Assembly (NCBI GenBank): GCA_031286085.1
Contig: JAITUX010000006.1
Location: 1-7,520 of the forward strand
Direction of reading: 5' to 3'
Length of the DNA: 7,520 nucleotides
Source: Candidatus Adiutrix sp.
GTDB lineage: Bacteria > Desulfobacterota > Desulfarculia > Adiutricales > Adiutricaceae
The position numbers and the translations under genes were made by a program. Below, one piece after another: positions 1 through 4,688 of this stretch. Position 1 is the stretch's first letter, and every line of letters starts with the position of its first letter. The notes beneath the pieces were generated by a model. The model saw nothing but the letters and a program-made list of their open reading frames with translations. It ran no database searches and had not been told where the DNA came from.

Positions 1-1523
1 TTTCCTGGCGCGGCGTTCCGGCCGCCGCGGATGATGAGTTCAGGTTTCCGGCCGCCCCAGGCTTTTTCCAGGAGAGGGGGGAGGGCGGCCGAAAGAAGGG
101 GGATGGCGGCGTTTCCTTCAGCCAGGCCGAGGACTATTTCCACGGTCTCCGGCCCCCAGGCCTTGGCTTGGGAGTTTTTGAGCAGGAGGGCCGAACTGCC
201 CAGTTCCCGGGCGTGGCGGCGCAGAAAGCCGGGCCAGTCCGTGGGCGGCGCCGAAGGTGACGGCTCCATCGTCGGCGGTTTCGCCGGCGCGGGTTCCGCC
301 GGCGGCAGTTCCTGGCGGCCGGGGGGGGGTGTAGGCGCCATCAGAGCCGACGCCGCCGCGGGCGGCCGCGGGGGCGGGTTCGAGGCCAGGAGCCGTTCCA
401 GGCGGGCCGCCAGGTCGGCCAGGGGCATAAGGGCCGGCAGACTGGCCAGGCGTATGACCTGGGCCTCCATAAGCCAGCGCGGCTGGGGGCTGAAACCGGC
501 TTCACCCTGGAATTTAAGCCAGGATTCGAAGTGGCGGTGCAGGGTGGGGAGGCTGTGGCGGCCGGCGGCGGCGGCCAGGTTTCCCGCCTCCGTTTCGGTG
601 AGGTTCAGGAGGTCCGCGTTGCGCCGGTCCACCTTGATGAGGGCCAGGCCGCGGCTGTATTCCAGGAGCTTCAGGGCCAGGTTCTTGAAATCGCAGCCGT
701 GGCGATAGGCCTCGTCCACGGCGGCGACGGCTTGGCCGGCCCGGCCCTCCAGAATCGACTCCATGATCCGCCCGACCAGGGCCGGGTCGATGAGGCCCAG
801 GCCCTGGCGCACGTCTTCGGCCGTAATGGCTCCGCGGCCCAGGGCTATGGCCTGGTCCATCAGCGAAAGTGAGTCGCGCAGGCCGCCCTCGGCCTGGCGG
901 GCGATGATATCCAGGGCTTCCGGTTCGGCCGGAATATTCTCCAGTTCCGCCACCTGGGCCAGGCGCTTGGCGATGTCGGCCGCCTGGATGCGCCGGAAGT
1001 CGTAGCGCTGGCAGCGGGAGAGGATGGTGGCCGGCATCCGGTGGGCCTCGGTGGTGGCGAAGATGAAGACCACGTGGGCCGGCGGTTCTTCCAGGGTCTT
1101 CAAAAGGGCGTTGAAGGCGTCTTTGGTCAGGGCGTGGACTTCATCTATGATATAGACCTTGGCCCGGCTTTTGGCCGGGAGGAACTTGACGGTTTCGCGC
1201 AGCTCCCTGATTTCATTTATGCCCCGGTTGGAGGCCCCGTCCACCTCGATGACGTCCACGGCCTGTCCGTTCTGGATTTCCAGGCAGTTTTCGCAATGGC
1301 CGCAGGGGCGGGCCAGGGGATCTTCGGCCAGGCAGGTCAGGCTCATGGACAGGAGCCGGGCGGCGGTGGTCTTGCCGACCCCGCGCGGGCCGGTGAATAG
1401 GTAGGCGTGGGCCACCCGCCCGGTGGCCAGGGCGTTTTTCAGGCTGCGGCTGACCTGTTCCTGGCCTACCAGGTCGGCGAAGGTCTGGGGCCGGTATTTG
1501 CGGGCCAGCACCAGGTAGGACAT
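1..1523 (-). CDS. dnaX: DNA polymerase III subunit tau/gamma (clamp loader), partial at C-terminus
   Basis: DnaX is the AAA+ motor subunit of the clamp loader, which opens the sliding clamp and loads it onto primed DNA; the long tau form also tethers the polymerase core. The minus-strand frame is open for 507 codons from the ATG at 1523 to the window edge, so the stop and roughly the last 50-130 residues are missing compared with usual lengths. Visible motifs are Walker A GPRGVGKT (45-52), a zinc site with Cys64, Cys74, Cys77 and Cys80, Walker B IIDEVH (125-130), sensor 1 FATTE (155-159), the SRC arginine finger (169-171), and a sensor 2 region with GGLRDSLSLMDQ. A helical domain III follows to about residue 375, then a Pro/Ala-rich linker (about 382-427), then the start of a C-terminal tau domain from Trp430. 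The start lies 2 nt after the ileS stop with no clear Shine-Dalgarno sequence, so translation is probably coupled to ileS. Confidence 0.97.
   Translation of the reverse strand, partial: MSYLVLARKYRPQTFADLVGQEQVSRSLKNALATGRVAHAYLFTGPRGVGKTTAARLLSMSLTCLAEDPLARPCGHCENCLEIQNGQAVDVIEVDGASNRGINEIRELRETVKFLPAKSRAKVYIIDEVHALTKDAFNALLKTLEEPPAHVVFIFATTEAHRMPATILSRCQRYDFRRIQAADIAKRLAQVAELENIPAEPEALDIIARQAEGGLRDSLSLMDQAIALGRGAITAEDVRQGLGLIDPALVGRIMESILEGRAGQAVAAVDEAYRHGCDFKNLALKLLEYSRGLALIKVDRRNADLLNLTETEAGNLAAAAGRHSLPTLHRHFESWLKFQGEAGFSPQPRWLMEAQVIRLASLPALMPLADLAARLERLLASNPPPRPPAAASALMAPTPPPGRQELPPAEPAPAKPPTMEPSPSAPPTDWPGFLRRHARELGSSALLLKNSQAKAWGPETVEIVLGLAEGNAAIPLLSAALPPLLEKAWGGRKPELIIRGGRNAAPG
321..329 (-). 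repeat. Nine-base C homopolymer (coding strand) in the dnaX linker
   Basis: The coding strand of dnaX has nine consecutive C residues that encode Pro399-Pro401, inside the Pro/Ala-rich linker between the clamp-loader part and the tau-specific C-terminal domain. The frame stays open and DnaX-like on both sides, so the run as read is in frame and not an obvious error. One extra C would move translation into a frame that stops at 118-120; one fewer C would give a frame that stops at 134-136. Either would replace the tau domain with about 60-70 unrelated residues. Homopolymers at this boundary are known slippage sites in some dnaX genes (a poly-A run in Thermus), but a poly-C function here is only inferred. 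Confidence 0.6.
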
Positions 1524-1525
1524 GT

Positions 1526-4297
1526 TCAGCGGCCGGCGGCCAGGGCCTCGCGGCATTTGCCGCAGAGGCCCGGCGATTCTCCGGGTTCCGGGGCGCGGCG
1601 GACCCAGCAGCGGGGGCATTTGGGGGCGGGGCTGGGCGCGACCCGGACCGTGGTGTCCGCTCCGCCTTCCGGGGCCGGGTTCAGGCCGACCCGGCTGACT
1701 ATGAATATTTCCGCCAGCCGGTCCTCGTAGGCTTTAAGAAGGGTCCAGTCGGCCCCGGCGGCCAGAATATCCACTTCGGCGTCCAGGGACGAGCCGATGG
1801 TCTTGGCCCGTCGGGCCGCCTCCAGTTCCCGGTTGACCAGGGCGCGGATTTTCAAGAGGCCCTCCCAGCGGCCGGCCAGGTCCGGTTCGTGCCGGTCGGG
1901 GCGGAATTCGGGCAGGTCCTGCAAAAAGACGCTGTCGCCGGCCGGAACGCCCGGCAGGTGGCCCCAGATTTCCTCGGCCGTGAAGGAGAGTATGGGCGCG
2001 ATCAGGCGGGTCAGGAGGCTCAGTATCTCGCGCATGGCCGTCTGGGCGCCGCGCCGGCGGGGGTCGGAGGCGGCCCTGGTGTAGAGGGTGTCCTTGATGA
2101 CGTCGTGGTAGAAGGCGCTGAGTTCCACCACGAAATTGTTCAGGAGGTGATACAGGGCGTGGAATTCATAGCGCTCGTAGGCTTCCCGGCCCCGGGCCGC
2201 CAGTTGGTTGGCCTGGTGGAGGACGAAGCGTTCCATTTCGCCAAGTTCCGCCGGGGGCACGGCGTCCCGGGCCGGGTCGAAGTCGAAGAGGTTGCCCAGG
2301 ATGAAGCGGGCCGTGTTGCGGAAATTGAAATAGGCCTTGGCCAGCATGTCCAGTATCTGGGCCGAGATGCGGATGTCGTCCTGGTAGTTCTCGGCCGCGG
2401 CCCAGAGCCGCAGGATGTCGGCGCCGTATTGGCGGATGACGTTTTCCGGGGCCAGGGTGTTGCCGATGGATTTGCTCATTTTCCGGGCGTCCTGGTCCAC
2501 CACGTAGCCGTGGGTCAGCACCTCGCGGTAGGGCGGCCGGGCGCGGTTGCCCACGGACACCAGGAGCGAGGAGTGAAACCAGCCCCGGTGCTGGTCCGAG
2601 CCTTCCAGGTAAAGGTCGGCCGTATCCGGCAGGTCCGGCCGGCTTTCCATGACGCCGGCGAAGGAGGAGCCTGAATCGAACCAGACGTCCAGGATGTCGG
2701 TTTCCTTGTAGAGGTCGGTCCCCCCGCAGTGGGCGCATTTCTCGCCCGGGGGCAGGAGTTCGGCCGGGCTCCGGTCGAACCAGACGTCGGCCCCGTGCCG
2801 GCTGATGAGCTGGAAGAGGCGGTCGCCGATGTCCCGGCTGAAATGCCAGCCGCCGCAGGAGCGGCACAGGAAGACGGTGATGGGCACTCCCCAGGAGCGT
2901 TGGCGGCTGATGCACCAGTCGGGGCGGTTTTCAATCATGCCGTGGATGCGCTCCCGGCCCCAGGCCGGCACCCAGCGGACCTGGTTTATGGCCTCCAGGG
3001 CCTTTCGGCGGAGGCCGGTTTTTTCCAGGTCGATGAACCATTGGAGGGTGGAGCGGAAGACCAGGGGCTGGCGGCAGCGCCAGCAGTGGGGGTATTGGTG
3101 GTCGATTTTTTCCACGGCCAGGAGGGCGCCGCGGGCCTTCAGATGCTCGATGATGGACTCGTTGGCCGAAAGGACCGGCTGCCCCTGCCATTCGGGGACT
3201 TCGGCGGTGAAGCGGGCCGCGTCGTCCAGGGGCGAAAAGGTGGCCAGCCCGTGGGCCTGGCCGGTTTCAAAGTCCTCCCGGCCGTGGCCCGGGGCGGTGT
3301 GGACCAGGCCCGTGCCCTGGTCCAGGGTGACGTAGGCGGCCGGGACGATGAGGGAATCGCGGTCGTAGAAGGGGTGGCGGGCTTTGAGGCCGTGAAGCTT
3401 GCGGTTGTCCAGGGTCAGGAGCCCGGCGCCGGCCGCGCCGCACTTGGCCAGAACCGTTTCCGCCAGGGCCTCGGCCAGGATGAAGATCCGGCCGTCGTCC
3501 AGCCGGAAGGCCCCGTATTTGAATTCGGGATTGAAGGCTATGGCCTGGTTGGAGGGCAGGGTCCAGGGCGTGGTGGTCCAGATGACCATGAAGACCCTGG
3601 TCCCGGCCAGGCGGGCGTCCAGGGCCGCCGGGTCGCTTTCAAGGGGGAAGGCCACATAGACGGAGGTGGAACTGTGGTCGTGATATTCCACTTCGGCTTC
3701 GGCCAGGGCGGTGCGGCAGGCGCCGCACCACATCACCGGCTTGGGGCTGCGGTAAACGGCCCCGGCCAGGATGAAGCGGCCCAGTTCCCTGGCTATGACG
3801 GCCTCGTAGTCGTAGCTCATGGTCAGGTAGGGCCGCTCCCAGTCGCCGAAGACGCCCAGGCGCTGGAATTCCTCGGACTGGACGGCCACGAATTTTTCAG
3901 CGTAGGCCCGGCACCGGCGGCGGATGTCGCCCTGGCTAAGTTCCCTTTTTTTCGGCCCCAGGGCCTTGTCCACCTGGTGCTCTATGGGCAGGCCGTGGCA
4001 ATCCCAGCCCGGCACATAGGGCGAGAGAAAGCCGGCCATGGTCTTGGACTTTATGATTATGTCCTTGAGTATCTTGTTCAAGGCGTGGCCCATGTGGATG
4101 TGGCCGTTGGCGTAGGGCGGGCCGTCGTGGAGCACCCAGGCCGGGGCCCCCCGGCGGTGATCCAGCATTTTCCGGTAGATGTTCTCTTCCCGCCAGCGGG
4201 CCAGGAGGCGCGGTTCCAGTTGGGGCAGGCCGGCTTTCATGGGAAAATCGGTGCGGGGCAGGTTCAGGGAGTCTTTATAATCGTTTTTTTCGGCCAT
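1526..4297 (-). CDS. ileS: Isoleucyl-tRNA synthetase
   Basis: This cytoplasmic class I synthetase charges tRNA-Ile with isoleucine and hydrolyses mischarged Val-tRNA-Ile in its editing domain. The protein has 923 residues, normal for the bacterial type. In order: the HIGH-type motif GPPYANGHIHMGH (59-71) followed by PYVPGWDCHGLPIE (93-106); the CP1 editing domain with TTTPWTLPSN (241-250) and GTGLVHTAPGHGREDF (328-343); the catalytic SDQHRGWF (567-574); the KMSKS loop (606-610); an anticodon-binding helical domain (about 680-830); and a C-terminal zinc site with Cys894, Cys897, Cys912 and Cys915. Further CxxC pairs at 191/194, 405/408, 478/481 and 521/524 lie in the insertion regions. The ATG at 4297 is chosen because the N-terminus (DYKDSLNLPRTDFPMK) is the family's usual start and an AAGGG lies 7 nt upstream. 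dnaX follows after 2 nt. All key catalytic motifs are intact. Confidence 0.99.
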   Translation of the reverse strand: MAEKNDYKDSLNLPRTDFPMKAGLPQLEPRLLARWREENIYRKMLDHRRGAPAWVLHDGPPYANGHIHMGHALNKILKDIIIKSKTMAGFLSPYVPGWDCHGLPIEHQVDKALGPKKRELSQGDIRRRCRAYAEKFVAVQSEEFQRLGVFGDWERPYLTMSYDYEAVIARELGRFILAGAVYRSPKPVMWCGACRTALAEAEVEYHDHSSTSVYVAFPLESDPAALDARLAGTRVFMVIWTTTPWTLPSNQAIAFNPEFKYGAFRLDDGRIFILAEALAETVLAKCGAAGAGLLTLDNRKLHGLKARHPFYDRDSLIVPAAYVTLDQGTGLVHTAPGHGREDFETGQAHGLATFSPLDDAARFTAEVPEWQGQPVLSANESIIEHLKARGALLAVEKIDHQYPHCWRCRQPLVFRSTLQWFIDLEKTGLRRKALEAINQVRWVPAWGRERIHGMIENRPDWCISRQRSWGVPITVFLCRSCGGWHFSRDIGDRLFQLISRHGADVWFDRSPAELLPPGEKCAHCGGTDLYKETDILDVWFDSGSSFAGVMESRPDLPDTADLYLEGSDQHRGWFHSSLLVSVGNRARPPYREVLTHGYVVDQDARKMSKSIGNTLAPENVIRQYGADILRLWAAAENYQDDIRISAQILDMLAKAYFNFRNTARFILGNLFDFDPARDAVPPAELGEMERFVLHQANQLAARGREAYERYEFHALYHLLNNFVVELSAFYHDVIKDTLYTRAASDPRRRGAQTAMREILSLLTRLIAPILSFTAEEIWGHLPGVPAGDSVFLQDLPEFRPDRHEPDLAGRWEGLLKIRALVNRELEAARRAKTIGSSLDAEVDILAAGADWTLLKAYEDRLAEIFIVSRVGLNPAPEGGADTTVRVAPSPAPKCPRCWVRRAPEPGESPGLCGKCREALAAGR

Positions 4298-4304
4298 GGA
4301 GGCG

Positions 4305-4310
4305 CCCTTC
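4305..4310 (-). promoter_or_regulatory. Ribosome-binding site of ileS
   Basis: The minus strand reads GAAGGG here, with 7 nt between its end and the ATG at 4297. This is a good Shine-Dalgarno match at good spacing and supports the chosen ileS start. Confidence 0.7.
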
Positions 4311-4336
4311 GCGGTGCGGATTATGGTGGCCGGCGG

Positions 4337-4362
4337 CGCCCGGCCCGCGGGAGAGCCGGGCG
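4337..4362 (-). promoter_or_regulatory. GC-rich hairpin in the ileS leader
   Basis: A perfect 8-bp inverted repeat (CGCCCGGC at 4337-4344 and GCCGGGCG at 4355-4362) with a 10-nt loop lies in the predicted 5' leader of ileS, between the transcription start near 4382 and the ribosome-binding site. It has no T-run, so it is not a typical intrinsic terminator. It may shape leader stability or translation, or be a by-product of high GC content. Confidence 0.4.
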
Positions 4363-4388
4363 GCTTCCGACTGTTGATTCAATCTTTT

Positions 4389-4417
4389 ATTATAACACAG
4401 ACTTGAGGTTGAAGCAA
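4389..4417 (-). promoter_or_regulatory. Sigma70 promoter with extended -10, driving ileS-dnaX
   Basis: On the minus strand the -10 is a perfect TATAAT (4394-4389), preceded by TGT so that it forms an extended -10 (TGnTATAAT). A TTGCTT (4417-4412) sits 17 bp upstream as a partial -35. The predicted start is near 4382, giving a leader of about 85 nt to the ileS ATG. No other good promoter was seen before dnaX, so it probably serves both genes. Confidence 0.72.
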
Positions 4418-4515
4418 AACAGGGGCCGGAGGCCGCAAAGCGGGGGCCAAAGGCCATTAAGGCGCTTCCTTGACTACAATATCATGTGGTTGAAGTATGG
4501 CGGGCGGCTATATAT

Positions 4516-4538
4516 GAACTTTTCAGGCCGGGAAGCTC
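4516..4538 (+). other. Imperfect hairpin in the divergent region
   Basis: GAACTTTTC (4516-4524) pairs with GGGAAGCTC (4530-4538) around a 5-nt loop, with one mismatch and two G-U pairs when read as plus-strand RNA. It lies directly before the terminator-like element. It could be part of a small transcript or of either promoter's upstream region; the function is unknown. Confidence 0.3.
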
Positions 4539-4567
4539 AAAAACGGGGCCGGGCCGGCCAATTTTTG
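4539..4567. terminator. Possible bidirectional intrinsic terminator
   Basis: GGCCG (4547-4551) pairs with CGGCC (4555-4559) around a triloop, flanked by five A residues on the left (4539-4543) and five T residues on the right (4562-4566). The stem is short, so the call is weak. It would end any plus-strand transcript starting upstream of the kinase promoter, or block readthrough in the other direction. No gene visibly needs it, which leaves a small transcript or transcriptional insulation as options. Confidence 0.3.
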
Positions 4568-4569
4568 TG

Positions 4570-4598
4570 TTGACTGGCGGACTTTTGTCAATCATACT
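4570..4598 (+). promoter_or_regulatory. Sigma70 promoter of the histidine kinase
   Basis: A -35 TTGACT (4570-4575, 5 of 6 consensus bases) and a -10 CATACT (4593-4598, 4 of 6) are separated by exactly 17 bp. Transcription would start near 4605, about 85 nt before the kinase ATG. Two small dyads overlap it: TTGAC (4570-4574) with GTCAA (4587-4591), and ATACT (4594-4598) with AGTAT (4606-4610). Either could be an operator half-site pair. Confidence 0.6.
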
Positions 4599-4688
4599 TG
4601 GTTTTAGTATTTATTATTGACGGCCGCGCTTCCGGTATTGTCCGTAAGACCGCCTGGTTTTTCCCAAAAGAGAGGCGCCTGGACAGCC

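Larger units (their letters stand above)
4298..4688. other. Divergent intergenic region between ileS and the histidine kinase
   Basis: These 391 bp hold no gene I can support. From left to right they contain the ileS ribosome-binding site, a GC-rich ileS leader with a strong hairpin, an extended -10 promoter for ileS (reading left), a GC-rich stretch with GGCC repeats, a second weak promoter-like TTGACT (4470-4475), two adjacent hairpins (4516-4538 and 4547-4559, the latter followed by T residues), then the kinase promoter and a leader of about 85 nt. The AT-rich patches coincide with the promoter elements. I see no T-box, TPP riboswitch or tRNA. Confidence 0.75.

Noticed and set aside
31..1404. 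Several plus-strand open frames antisense to dnaX
   Set aside because: Arg/Ala/Gly-rich products opposite a recognisable dnaX; frame shadows of high GC DNA.
1889..2674. Plus-strand open frame of 261 codons antisense to ileS
   Set aside because: Mirror of conserved ileS coding sequence with no independent motif or ribosome-binding site.
1..4297. Very frequent GGCCAGG/CCTGGCC words, considered as a dispersed repeat or uptake signal
   Set aside because: They mostly fall in frame as CTG-GCC codon pairs (Leu-Ala) on the minus strand and are explained by codon bias.
4298..4394. T-box riboswitch upstream of ileS
   Set aside because: The leader is too short and shows no T-box sequence or antiterminator arrangement.
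4275..4457. Short minus-strand frame of 60 codons across the ileS start
   Set aside because: It begins upstream of the predicted ileS promoter and overlaps the ileS start in another frame; no recognisable product.
2729..4573. Plus-strand open frame of 614 codons antisense to ileS
   Set aside because: It overlaps a fully conserved ileS, is low-complexity (Gly, Val, Ala, Gln rich) and arises from the GC-rich codon bias of the opposite strand; its product resembles no family I recognise.
4617..4688. TTG start at 4617 giving a longer histidine kinase
   Set aside because: It would lie only about 12 nt after the predicted transcription start, without room for a ribosome-binding site, and adds 24 residues ahead of the natural Lys-rich N-terminus.
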